Under the pieces are notes generated by a model that saw nothing but the letters and a program-made list of their open reading frames with translations, was not told the DNA's origin and ran no database searches. 64,000 bases of DNA, taken from Holothuria scabra (Eukaryota > Echinodermata > Holothuroidea > Aspidochirotida > Holothuriidae). How positions within the stretch are numbered: the first letter of the stretch is position 1; each line of letters opens with the position of its first letter. Positions 23,232-34,277 of the stretch are shown piece after piece. The DNA is taken from NCBI GenBank assembly GCA_037179385.1, contig CM074181.1:51170394-51234393 (forward strand). The letters are read 5' to 3'. A program made the translations under genes and the position numbers.

Positions 23232-25382
23232 CTGTGGGAGAATATGCAAAAGAGGGTGTGTCACCAACAATTAGACTCAAACACCGAATGTCGTTATGTC
23301 AACAAAAATATGAATGACTCGATGTTCCCGTAAACCAAATCAATAAGAGAGTTAAAATCATGAATCACATGAAAGGTAAATGTCCACGGTTTTTCTTAAC
23401 ATTCCTATTAATCATGTAGATTTACCGTACGTTCCTTCTTAGGGGTTGCTTTATATTTGCAATGTTTCCACCGTGAATGATTGTTTACATTTAATCGAAT
23501 TTAAACGATTTGTCTTAATGGAACGAGGTGATTGCTATTAGGTTCAAGTGTGTATGTTGCAGAACGAGCAGACGAGATGAATATAAGATAACAAGTACAT
23601 GACTTTAATTTGGATCAAGAAATGGAATGAACAGCAAAAACCACATCAAGGCAGCATCTGGTATATGTGCTGCTCTTAGTTTTGTGCTATCACTACACTC
23701 ATTGTTCAAATGCTGTTAAAAGAAGGAGAAGACTCATGAAAAAACGTAAAAATTAAATAAACACATAATTGCTTAGAAAATTAAAAATACACCATCTTAT
23801 TGATTGGTTCAATACATAAAACTAACATATAGGAATCGGTATATGTGTAGGAACAAATTAAAGAAACACTGCTCAAAAAAGGTATGTCGATTCAGTTGCA
23901 CTGACAAGGTTACTTATTAAGGATGTGATGATTTGACCTACTTTGAGTATATTCTAAGAACGTTGATGATTACAGACCACAGGATAATTAATTACGGGCC
24001 TCTAAATTATAGACAGTCAGACTAGGCCGTTTCCTCACCCCCTGAAATTTGTAACAACTTGTCATCAGAAAATGTGAAATGCCAGTTGATGTTTCTGAAA
24101 TCTAGCTCCAGAACTAGGCCTATCCCAGTTGAGTACGGTATGGATTTTCCAACTTATCAAAAAACGAATAAAACGCTTTTGTAGCTTTTCGCCCAACGTT
24201 GACGTGTCGCCACAATGACAGATCCCTGGTACTTCTTAATCACCAAAAGCGTCTGAAAAACGCTCTTATGTTGAGTTGATTATGTACATTGGCTGATTGA
24301 TGGGGTAACATCTGAGCTCATCAAACTGAAGGGTACTGAACAGGAGAATTTGTTTACTTTCTACTATTTTTGGTGAAGCCACGTTTTTTGAAAATTGAAA
24401 GTTTCATGAAACTGCTACTTCACAACTGTCAACAAATTTCAGAGGACTTAAAATGTCTTGGTACGTCGTCTGCATGACCGCTTGCCATGGAATCTGAGAG
24501 TATACTTTAGAAGATTGAAGAAGAAGAAGAAGAAGAAGAAGAAGAAGAAGAAGAAGAAGAAGAAGAAGAAGAAGAAGAAGAAGAAGAAGAAGAAGAAGAA
24601 GAAGAAGAAGAAGAAGAAGAAGAAGAAGAAGAAGAAGAAGAAGAAGAAGAAGAAGAAGAAGAAGAAGAAGAAGAAGAAGAAGAAGAAGAAGAAGAAGAAG
24701 AAGAAGAAGAAGAAGAAGAAGAAGAAGAAGAAGAAGAAGAAGAAGAAGAAGAAGAAGAAGAAGAAGAAGAAGAAGAAGAAGAAGAAGAAGAAGAAGAAGA
24801 AGAAGAAGAAGAAGAAGAAGAAGAAGAAGAAGAAGAAGAAGAAGAAGAAGAAGAAGAAGAAGAAGAAGAAGAAGAAGAAGAAGAAGAAGAAGAAGAAGAA
24901 GAAGAAGAAGAAGAAGAAGAAGAAGAAGAAGAAGAAGAAGAAGAAGAAGAAGAAGAAGAAGAAGAAGAAGAAGAAGAAGAAGAAGAAGAAGAAGAAGAAG
25001 AAGAAGAAGAAGAAGAAGAAGAAGAAGAAGAAGAAGAAGAAGAAGAAGAAGAAGAAGAAGAAGAAGAAGAAGAAGAAGAAGAAGAAGAAGAAGAAGAAGA
25101 AGAAGAAGAAGAAGAAGAAGAAGAAGAAGAAGAAGAAGAAGAAGAAGAAGAAGAAGAAGAAGAAGAAGAAGAAGAAGAAGAAGAAGAAGAAGAAGAAGAA
25201 GAAGAAGAAGAAGAAGAAGAAGAAGAAGAAGAAGAAGAAGAAGAAGAAGAAGAAGAAGAAGAAGAAGAAGAAGAAGAAGAAGAAGAAGAAGAAGAAGAAG
25301 AAGAAGAAGAAGAAGAAGAAGAAGAAGAAGAAGAATAATTAACAAAGCCAAAAAAAAAAAATAAAAATAAAAACAGGAATAC
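23232..25382 (-). other. Intron of the Gal3ST-like gene
   Basis: The intron is bounded by donor gtattc at its 5' side (minus strand, from 25382 down) and acceptor tctcccacag at 23232. It joins codon AG|A in phase. It contains the 819-bp GAA/TTC repeat close to its 5' end and otherwise AT-rich unassigned sequence. Confidence 0.75.
24517..25335. repeat. (GAA)n / (TTC)n microsatellite, about 273 units
   Basis: About 819 bp of uninterrupted GAA on the plus strand, so TTC on the sense strand of the surrounding gene. It starts just after agaagatt and ends at taattaac. It lies only about 50 bp inside the intron from the exon 1 donor. It yields apparent poly-Lys and poly-Leu frames that are not genes. 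The true length may differ, since assemblies handle such runs badly. Confidence 0.97.
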
Positions 25383-25516
25383 CTTTCAACTTGATGTAGG
25401 CCTACTGGGTTTTGTAAAGTTGAGAAATAAAAGAAGACACTTATTCCAAAAATACAAACGATCAATATTGCGGCTTTCTTTGTAAAGAAACGATGTCCCT
25501 CCTTCTGACGACGCAT
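25383..25516 (-). CDS. Gal3ST-like sulfotransferase, first coding exon (membrane anchor)
   Basis: From ATG (25514-25516) the exon encodes MRRQKEGHRFFTKK, a short basic tail, then AAILIVCIFGISVFFYF, a hydrophobic segment of about 18 residues, then a short stem. This is the layout of a type II Golgi membrane protein, as expected for sulfotransferases. It ends at donor AAG|gtattc, in phase with the catalytic exon starting at 23231. Upstream, ttttcattgcag at about 25544-25555 is a good acceptor, so a 5' UTR exon probably exists further right. The open frame runs past the donor into the TTC repeat, which is intron. Confidence 0.8.
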
Positions 25517-25794
25517 GGTAACTCTCTCTCGGTCTGTTATCACCTGCAATGAAAAGATTGAATGACTTTTGGTCCTGCAATTCAAATAATTTTTTTGCAA
25601 AAGAAGACAACTCAAATTACCATTAAGGAAATTGAGGAAATGAAAAGCAGAAAAATGAAAATTTTTGGTCAACATTTAGCCTATTTTGGGACAAGTAGCG
25701 TCCCCTAATATGGAGGAGGTGAAAAGGTGGTATAATTTGAACGTGAATCTAGTAGAGTCGACATAAACCAATTTGTTAGTAACTGGGCAATGAA

Positions 25795-26373
25795 CAATTC
25801 GGGAGATAAACGCTTTCGGGGGAAAATGAAGTTTCCGTCGATCGGGAGAAAATTTGCCTGTCTCAGTGGTGTGAATTGTTATGAGCATTTAGTGGCTACC
25901 TCTCCACAGTCGTCGATTAGTTTTACAAATGTGTGTGTATTCAAATGTGACATCGTGTAAAAGACGCAAAGGGTGAAACAACAAGGGACCTTCAACAACG
26001 TTTTTACATATACAAATGGGTGTACAATCCACTTGCACACCTTTTTGTGGAAAATATTACGTTTGTGTCGAGTATATAAATTAAGCGTAGGACAAAGAAC
26101 ATAGCAAAATGTCTAAATATTGGTTCGGTCAAATAGGACAAAGCTTTTGCATTCCTCTATCAACAGAGATTTCACATATGCCCGAATTTCTCTTTTCTAA
26201 AATCGATAAAAATTGCAAGGTTGTTTTGAACGTTATCTCCATTGGATATCCTATGGGATCGCAATGCATCATGGAAGATATTTGAAAATGGCGCCACCCA
26301 TGGCAAAGTATTCCCCGATCTGGTGAAAATTGGTTGCCCCCCCCCCCAAAAAAAACGGTTATCTCCCCAACTG
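25795..26373. mobile_element. TIR element, family of the copy at 31809
   Basis: The ends are CAATTCGGGAGATAAACG and, inverted, CAGTTGGGGAGATAACCG. The interior matches the 31809 copy in order: gatcgggagaaaatttg, cttcaacaacgt, tgtgtcgagt, aatttctcttt, ttttgaacgtt, atggcgccacccatgg. The flanks atgaa and gtgaa fit a decayed 5-bp target duplication. No transposase frame is present. Confidence 0.75.
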
Positions 26374-27393
26374 GTGAAACTCTACTATCTCGGCAGATTG
26401 TAGCTATTTTGACAGCTTCAGACAGGAAAGGCTCTTCATTCAAAAGCAGGCACTCAGGTTAACACTAGTGTGTAAAACTGTAACAAACATTCGAGAAGTA
26501 TTCAAAGGTCACGTAATATCCAATGTTAAATGCATGAAAAACCAAGAACATGGCCGCAATTCCTATCAAAATCAGTCAAAAACTGATTTTTTTACAAGGC
26601 AATTTCTGAGTTGTAGTTAATCATGCATAAAACTTTTGCTCAATTTTGTGATGTCATGGCCCCATGGGAGTGACATGCCATATATGGCTTATTAATCGAA
26701 GCCACAGCTTCGATTGTAGGAATTGCTCGTTCAGTCACGTGGTTTCGTGCCTTCGTAAGCGGTCTTTACGGATGAATATTACATCCATGTTCCGTTTAGA
26801 TTCATATTGCAATCGGACGCTGTTCGTTTGTACAGTGGAACAGCTGCGCAGTTATGTTAAGTTGTTCTTTAGGGGGATTTTCAACAAAGTTTAACTATTT
26901 CTTTATAAGGAGATTTCTCTGAACAACTCCTGTAGAGTAAGGTGGTAAAGTGCAAATCAAGAAGTAGCTCCACATTCAAAGGTATTGTTCTGCATTGAAG
27001 GCTTCCTCTCTGGTTGAAAAAAAGGTGAAAATATAGTTTGAAATAAATTGATACCTTTCAGGGATTTTGAAAGGTTGCTTTTACCAACATAGGCCACTTT
27101 GTTTTGTCGGAACTGATTCATCAAGCAACTTCGTCGACCGCACTCAATTCAATGTAAGCAGGTCGACCAACTACCGTTCATGCATATGTATGCTAGATAT
27201 ACTGTGTACTGCGTTGTTAAAGCGATTGCGACAGTAACCAAGGCCAGGGAACGATCCACCACCAATTTGAAGGTTTTAAATTTGTCGTTGATTTCATTAC
27301 CGTGTGTGGATTGTAAATCGCTTCTGTATCGTATTTTCAATTTTTGTTTTAGTTTGTCAACTAAAACGAGGAAAAGGCAGCCTACCCACGTAT
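26374..27393. other. No gene recognised
   Basis: Unassigned AT-rich sequence with short open frames only (largest 76 codons, 26664-26894) and no recognised motif. Confidence 0.4.
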
Positions 27394-27523
27394 ATTAAAG
27401 TTGTCGTAGTTCTCAGTAAAGGACTATGTATCGACGGTTGCGTAATTGCTCCCTATACATATGTATAGGGAGCAATTACGCGACTGTCCATAGTCCTTTA
27501 CTGAGGATTAAAATTGTCGTAGT
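27394..27523. repeat. Near-perfect palindrome flanked by 17-bp direct repeats
   Basis: The outer arms ctcagtaaaggactatg (27412) and its inverse (ending 27505) are perfect. The inner arms of 21 bp meet at the centre, atacat-atgtat, with no spacer. An asymmetric piece of 11 and 7 bases lies between outer and inner stems. Outside, attaaagttgtcgtagt (27394-27410) and attaaaattgtcgtagt (27507-27523) are direct repeats with one mismatch. It may be a tiny MITE or hairpin insertion with a long target duplication. Confidence 0.8.
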
Positions 27524-28883
27524 CTTGCCCAAACACGGTTACGTAGGCCTTAAGCCTAACGTTACAGAATAAAACAGCGCGCTTACATTAACTGTTAGGC
27601 GTGTCCTAGTACAAAAGGTGCTCTCAGCGTAGACCTTGCAACTAGTTTACTGCATATTTGGAAAGCCAAGTTAGTCCAGGGTTGATACTTTTGCATAGGG
27701 TTAGGCCTGTGTCATCACAAATAGTGTATCACACAGTCTGAGGCAAAGTTCAACGAGGTACAAAAATTCCATTGCAACTAATACAAGAAATAGCACAGCC
27801 ATATTGTTACATCCAGGTTTGGAAACTGGTTAAAATAATAGCTTATCGATATCGTTACAGCCAGGTGAGTACTCTCATTTTAACACCAATGCTCAGTAGC
27901 CTACATATTGCTTTTTTCACATAGACCTCCTCAAACAAATTGCAAGGAACCATGCCCCCGCTCATGTGTGGGAAACATTCCGCTTTTGTCGGTGAACCAG
28001 TTCCAACAATATGCTTCATTTTGTCTATAAGAAAGTCCTAAGTGTGGACATTTTCAAGGTTTCGATTAGTACTTGCCAAGCATGTACAATTGTCTAGTGT
28101 TATTTATTGCTTTTGCAATCTTCATTTTGAACAAATGTAACAATATAGTATACCCTCAATGGTTGCTTACATTCACTAAACCCAAGCGCTGATGGGATTT
28201 GTCTTTCGGTTCATGTTGCAGAGTAAACATTAGTCTTATATTTTTACCTATATTACTTACTAAGGTTATGACTTATATACATTTTACAACCCCAAGGTTT
28301 TTAAGTCCCTACCGCCAAATTAAAGTCAAGGAAATAATTCCACCAAACACCCTTATAGCGCTAACACTAAACAAGACTGGCGTGGCGTATCCTATTAAGT
28401 CGAAAGGATGTATGGAGATGTATCTTCTCTTGCTTATTGGGCGAAATAAACAGAGGAAAAAACAATACAGTTATATTACATAAACTTTTGAATGGAATCG
28501 TCAGTTAAAAACTTTGACATTTGTACAATGGTCAATGAGGCGATGATCTCTAAATCAGAATTTTAAATATTTTACCAGAAGTTTAAGTGGGGAAAGTTAT
28601 GAGCTAACTTCGGCTCGTCATTTTCATGTGTACTGTTATAGGCTTTCCCACTAATAAACGGAAACTTACCCATACTAAGCTTGTAATTTTTCAAGCTTTG
28701 TTGTGTGAACTGAAAAAAATCACAGCGTTTTTAGGTTAGAAACGTTGCAAAGCAGTTACGAAAAACAAATCGTGCAAATCGTAAGATTTTTAACATTATA
28801 CGCCCTATCGCAGCACCCTCCAAAGTAAGTTTGATTAAAATGAAGTTTCCAGTTTGATTACATCATGAAATCAAGGTTGAAAT
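27524..28883. other. No gene recognised
   Basis: Unassigned sequence. The plus-strand frame 28199-28483 (94 codons) has no motif I recognise. Confidence 0.4.
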
Positions 28884-29235
28884 TTGCCATATTTTATGGT
28901 TGGACATAGACGACACAAATGGGGAATTAATGCTGACATTAAAGACCCAGTTCTCTCACCCCAAACAGTACCAATTCTCCTAAACTTCTTACTGAATCCC
29001 CTCCCACAATTTTCTGAAATTCACCCTCATCCATACACAATATCAGTTTATTGCTTCAGGGTGAGTATAGAAAAACTCAATTTATATAATCAAATCACTC
29101 CCAGTACCGTTCATTTTGTGTAATATAAGCTTTGGCACTCTGCATTGTTTGAATTAGCTGTCAATCAATGAGCTGAGCCAATTGAGAATTTAGGTACCCG
29201 GGTACCAAACTTGTAGTTTGATGTGAGAGGTTTGG
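28884..29235. repeat. Dispersed repeat also present in the 5.87-kb tandem unit
   Basis: Landmarks ccaattctcctaaacttctt, cctcccacaa, cctcatccatacacaat, atcagtttattgcttc, cagggtgagt, gtaatataagct, aatgagctg and cttgtagtttg run in the same order as at about 34860-35115 and 40730-40995. Divergence is moderate, so this copy is much older than the tandem duplication. Confidence 0.75.
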
Positions 29236-29689
29236 CCCTTTAATTCGATTTAATGTTGGATGATTTAATTCTGACAAAATGAGCGCGCCTTTTCTCTTTC
29301 TACATGAAACCGATTTATTGCGGACATTATTTCGCAATTTAAATCGGTTGTATGAAGCTATTCGTGCCAATGACCTCGACTGGATGGCGAGGGCCATCTT
29401 GTATCCTCAGGCCTTAGTTTCCTTTCATTACCTCTCCTCCTCGTGCCACCTGGCACACAGGTCTCCATGCACTCAGTTCTCTAAATCACCCGACTGTTAA
29501 TTAACAATCCGGACCTCGGCCCCCAAATTGCGACTAAATGAAGTGAACGACCGGGAAAAATCTATCAAGTTCCGAGAACGGTAAAGTCGAATTCGATAGT
29601 CGCCGTTTCCTAGAAACCAGAATGCAAGGCATTCATACTCGCGAATGGAGGTGGTCGTTACCGGTTCTAGTGATATTAATAAAAAGTTG

Positions 29690-29815
29690 CTTAACTTAGC
29701 AACTCCCAGACGACAGTAGGTTCTATTTTTAGATTCTTTGGTATGACTCGACCTGGGAATCGAACCCAGGACTTCCGCGTGTTACGGGGATGTTATGCCG
29801 TTGGACCAAACACGT
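29690..29815 (-). mobile_element. tRNA-derived SINE, head part
   Basis: On the minus strand an A-box-like tttggtccaacggcataac is followed by a strong B box, GGGTTCGATTCCCAGG (29753-29768 on plus), then cataccaaagaat and aacctactgtcgt. The last motifs also follow the B box of the SINE at 31290-31527. It does not fold as a complete tRNA with matching acceptor ends, so I call a SINE head rather than a tRNA gene. Confidence 0.65.
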
Positions 29816-29829
29816 GATTTTTTTTATAA

Positions 29830-31256
29830 TTAGGAGATTTGCGCATTTCAGAAAAATATATCAGTGCTGAAAATTTATACATGTGAAACATTAGTGATGG
29901 GAGGTGAGGGAAAAATAAGTGTTTATGATACAAACTCGAATTTTAGAAAAGTATATGTGAGTGATACGTTTATAATGATGTTCAAAATTGACTGAATAAA
30001 ACAAGTAGTGGATGATATTATCTACTATATCTAGAAAATAGACGTGTTTAGATTGCAGGAGAATTATTTTATTAGTAATTTCCGGCCGTAGAGTTCTCAG
30101 TATTGTTCGATTGCAGTGCTTATTACGGTTCGGCAGTTCAACCGGATCACCTGGGAGTGCATCGTATGATCACCAACAAAACAAGCATATGCTTCCAGAT
30201 CAGAACAGATGTAACTTAGCTATTGTCTTGGCTAATGAGGTTTAAGGGTAGAGAGAGAGATAACTACGCAGTCTTTTGTTGCTACTCCTCATCAGAGATC
30301 TCTCTTCCCATTCCTACTGTAATTGTCAACAGCCAAGCACAGTATAGAATTTCTCACCGGCCTCCTCTTTCTTTGGTTGGATAAGTGCGCAGCTTGTGGT
30401 CTTTTCCCTTACAGTACGGTGGCTCAAAGGAACCCGCGTTTTAAATTTGTCTCCCAAGATTGCTAAATCTAGTTATACCATGCCGTCGAGTACAGCCAAC
30501 AATGAAAAAATCTAATGAGAGAATATTTACAAAATGCAGAACAAAAAATTTGGGTTGATGTTAACTAAGTTTATTTAGATGCGGTTAAGCATACATGTAT
30601 ATAGGTCCTGCGCATGGCACATTTGACTTTCAACTGAAACACATCGAAATCTCGAAATGGCTTTTTCAAGCCATATGTCGGTCGGCTGATCATGTGGTCA
30701 CCGGCAGAGCAAGCGCCTATTCGTAAGGGCGATTCATGTTTCAGTTGAAACGTCTAGGTCAGAAGAAACCTACGCAGTTAATATTGCGCATTTTTGGCAT
30801 CCGGGAGACTAAGTTTTCTTATCCGTTCTCTTTTCCTAACCCTCTGCGACGGTCTTCAGTTCTAAACAAAATAATATATATAACTCTAGTTTGTCGCTCT
30901 TGTTTCAGTTATAAGTTGCTTCTTTATGAAAAGAAATCCCCCGTTCAATGTTTTTTCTTAAAACAACGCATAAACTTTGGAGTCAACAGGTTGTTCGGAT
31001 GTTTCGAACTGTGAGAAAAGAAGGGTCACACCTGAGGAATATTCAAATCTTGTGGTCTCTCTGAAAGAGGCACATGTCTTTCAAAATCAAAACCTTGAAA
31101 CAAGGTAGGTATATCTACATATTCAGAAATTCAAAGGCGGGCCCTTACGGCGGGGCACGTGACTCTTTGAATAACCGAGGCAACTGAAATTTTAAGACAT
31201 CTGGATCAAAACTCTGCATATCCCTATCCACCTTTAAACCGGCGTTTGATTAATTA
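29830..31256. other. No gene recognised apart from a small inverted repeat
   Basis: Unassigned sequence containing the inverted repeat at 30628-30750. The frame 30736-31014 starts inside that repeat and has no known motif. Confidence 0.4.
30628..30750. repeat. Short inverted-repeat element, 123 bp
   Basis: The ends TTTCAACTGAAACA and its inverse bound a 123-bp piece rich in further short inverted pieces (gtggtcacc, gcgcctattcgtaagggcg). This is MITE-like, but I see no clear target duplication. Confidence 0.5.
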
Positions 31257-31281
31257 GTTAGTTAGTTAGTTAGTAGTTGAT
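31257..31281. repeat. (GTTA)n short microsatellite
   Basis: About four to five units of the tetramer gtta with a slightly broken end, directly upstream of the tail of the SINE copy. Confidence 0.85.
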
Positions 31282-31289
31282 TAGTCATT

Positions 31290-31527
31290 AATGTAGATGG
31301 AGTTTTGCCACCCAGTTGCCAACCAATTTGTTCAAGTCGAGCCGGTCACAGCCTTCGTTTTCGATTTATGGCGCACTGGATTGTTTATCCTACTCCATTG
31401 CTTATTCTGAGCACCAAGCACAACGGCAGTAGGTTCCGTTTTTAAAGTCTTCGGTATGACCTGGCCAGGACTCGAACTCCAAACGTCCCGACTGCAAGTC
31501 TTATTTCCTAACTACTTGACCACACAT
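31290..31527 (-). mobile_element. tRNA-derived SINE
   Basis: Read on the minus strand: A-box-like tggtcaagtagttagg, B box GAGTTCGAGTCCTGG (within 31466-31481), then aggtcataccgaag, aacctactgccgttgtgc, ttggtgctcagaataagc and aatggagtagg. The same body follows the SINE head at 5440-5635 (ggtgctcatcataagc, tatggagtagg), and the tail is shared with 13576-13650. Confidence 0.8.
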
Positions 31528-31808
31528 TCGTTTGAATAAAGTCGAAGTACTAAGATGCGCACGAAAAAGATGCGTTAGAAAAATTTATTCCTTCATACCC
31601 TTCTGAGATATTGCGGTACACGAAAAGGGACTGAACAGCACCCTGGCGTCATGTGCCCACCAACCGAAATACCATCCAAATCGAGAATTCAAATGAAGAC
31701 TCGTCTGTGTATTTTTGATCTCGATTTTGCCCAGCTATTGAAACCGGTAAACGTGACACCTTTACAGTTAAAATACGCAATTCCCGACAGTTGCCTAGCC
31801 AAGATTAC

Positions 31809-32398
31809 CAGTTCGGGAGATAACCGTTTTCGGGTGAAAATGAGAATTCACCCGATCGGGAGAAAATTTGCAGCATGAATATTCATGAGAACTTAGTGTG
31901 TACCTCTTCACAGGCGTCGCTTTGTTCTATAAATGTGGATATGTTCATATACAAGGTAATTATTCACCACCACAAACAGAAATCTTGAGAAACTTTCAAC
32001 AACGTATTAATGAGCTCAATTGCTAGCACGAGTAAGTTACACAACTTTCTGCAGAAAAAACTGAACAAATATTGCGGCTGTGTCGAGTCTATAATTTAAG
32101 CTTAGGACACAGAACGTGACAAAATTGCTCGATATCTCAAAATTTGCGCGGTGAACTACCAAACATGATCCGGCTTTTTTGTTCCCCTAGCAACAAAGTT
32201 TGTAAATATTCCAAAATTTCTCTTTCCTAAGACCGATTAAATTTTCCAGGTGTTTTGAACGTTTGTTTCCGTTTAAATTGCGCGGTAGGATCGCAAAGCA
32301 TCAAGGGAGAAATTTGAAGATGGCGCCACCCATGGCCGTATTTTCCCCCGATCGGGTGAAAAACCATTTTCCCCCGAAAGAGGTTATCTCCCGAACTG
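31809..32398. mobile_element. TIR element with 5-bp target duplication
   Basis: The ends are CAGTTCGGGAGATAACC and, inverted, CAGTTCGGGAGATAACCTC; the terminal match continues to about 33 bp with small changes. The five bases attac lie at 31804-31808 and 32399-32403. The interior matches the copy at 25795-26373. No transposase frame remains. The superfamily is not settled by these ends. Confidence 0.85.
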
Positions 32399-32403
32399 AT
32401 TAC

Positions 32404-34277
32404 GTCATGGGATGGGTTTTGGTTGTAAGAGGGGGTCTAAGGGAAGGGGATGTCCTCTTGATTTCATAGGTGTGTGTTTCCTATCAACCTCTCATTGGCT
32501 TAAAAGGTAAAAACATATAAACCGTTTCCTTTGTAAATCAATTTGCTCGAATCGAAGACACAAAGAACTAGAATGAGACAATGATCCTACTTTTCTCGAA
32601 GCTCTATCAGAATCAGCTGAAACCTACGTTGCGAGCGATGTCTTGCTGCAGAAGAAACTGCGTCACTTTAAAGGCAAAACCGCTAAAATCGATCTAGTGT
32701 GATCATGAGGGCCAACTTCAAAAAAATATTCATAGATTCATAGGCCTACGTAGCAAATTTAAGAACCATCAAGTCTTTCACATAAAAATAAAAATGTTAA
32801 TTCCAGACTTTTCCTTAAGCTTTCTCGATTGGGGTGTTACCTTTCTCACACCGGTCAATCACGATAATCTCCTAGGTCCATTACTGACCAAATTTCGAAA
32901 AGTATAGCTGTTTAATATTCCATCTACAACAAGTTTAGTTTATACAGCGAGTGACGATGTACTCGGAGTCATTTGGGTGACGTTGCCGAAGAAAGTTAGG
33001 AAACTGTAACTAATGAAATTGGGTTTCAGAATTAAGTTTTGGCTTAACCTAGTCCTAGTCAATAACAGTACCAATGCTATTCCCTAAAACTAACCCTAAC
33101 CTATCCGTCACGTCTCACTGAAGTCCATTAGGTAGTGTGTCTTACATTCTGCAGCACCGTCGTAATGGAATTGTGATTTCTATTTGGCGGCCATTTTGGA
33201 TTTGATCTTTGTTAATCCTGTTCCGAGGTGGAATTTTTTATAGCTTTTTTCCGTAATGAAGTACAGGTCAAAGAAAAAGTAAAAGGTGAAAAACGTTTTG
33301 TTGAAATCTTTGGGAGTTTCGGGGGCCGTTTCGAGCATAAATTGACTGGTCTAAAGCCCGTAGCATGCTCTCTAGCTTCATGCCAAGTATTCCACCTGAA
33401 GTAGTTTTTTCAGTTTGTACTTTTGTTTGTCTGTTGTGGTTCGTTATGTTACCTTTTGGTGTTTAAAACCTTTTTCTATCTTTTTTTTCATGCCAGTTCA
33501 GTTTCGCCTTTATTAGCTGACTTATATTCAATGCTACATACAGGCTATAATTTTTCAATTAACGATCCTATATTGGTATGCATATTTTCCGGAAGAATTT
33601 CTTTCTACTTTGATGAAAAAAAGTCTAGTCTAGTTTTACATATGATAAGAAATGTGTGGAACGAATTGAAACGTTAAGTGCGAATCCATTCAATCGTGAA
33701 AATATTTTAAAAAATTATCGGCTTCGAGCTGGACTGAAACTCTTCATTTTATCCAGTTATGTATTATTGAATGTAGTAAAGACTTTTCTCCTACCCTTAC
33801 CGCAACTGACAGTCATGAAACCAGGGCAGAGCATGTTTCCAACACGTTTGAAGAAGCTTATACATAGGTATTGGGAAAGGAAGAAAATGACGAGTGTTGA
33901 ATACTTGCATAATCTGAATAATGCCCTAAGCTTTCAAACAGCATTGATCAGATTATTGGCGCACAAAGCAGTTACTATTAGGAGCTTTAAGGGGGCTTCC
34001 AGTTCCTTCCCTATAATTATTATCAACTATTTACAAATACATATCTTTTCTCTAGTTGCCCTTAATTAAACTAGAACTGTAGTGAATACATTCTACCAAA
34101 TGTTATTGCATGGCGAGTTTGTTTACTTGTTAAATGTTTAACATTTATTAGATATTAGTATGTGATACTGCAGAAAGATTAACGGCTCATTCGGTTTGAG
34201 GGTTAAAAGTTATATAAACATACATTCAAGTTTCAAGTATATATGTCTCAACTCAAATGCAAATGCGACTGATGAGC
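32404..34277. other. No gene recognised; two overlapping open frames
   Basis: Frames 33423-33677 and 33656-34069 (84 and 137 codons) overlap in different frames. The second has LRAGLKLFILSSY and WERKKMTSVEYLHNLNNA, which match nothing I know. They could be exons or chance. Confidence 0.35.

Noticed and set aside
24404..25675. Long poly-Leu (minus) and poly-Lys (plus) open frames
   Set aside because: Both are translations of the GAA/TTC microsatellite. Only the part at 25383-25516 is real coding sequence, as exon 1 of the sulfotransferase gene.
29740..29815. tRNA gene on the minus strand
   Set aside because: Good A and B boxes, but no complete cloverleaf with pairing acceptor ends, and the following sequence is shared with a SINE.
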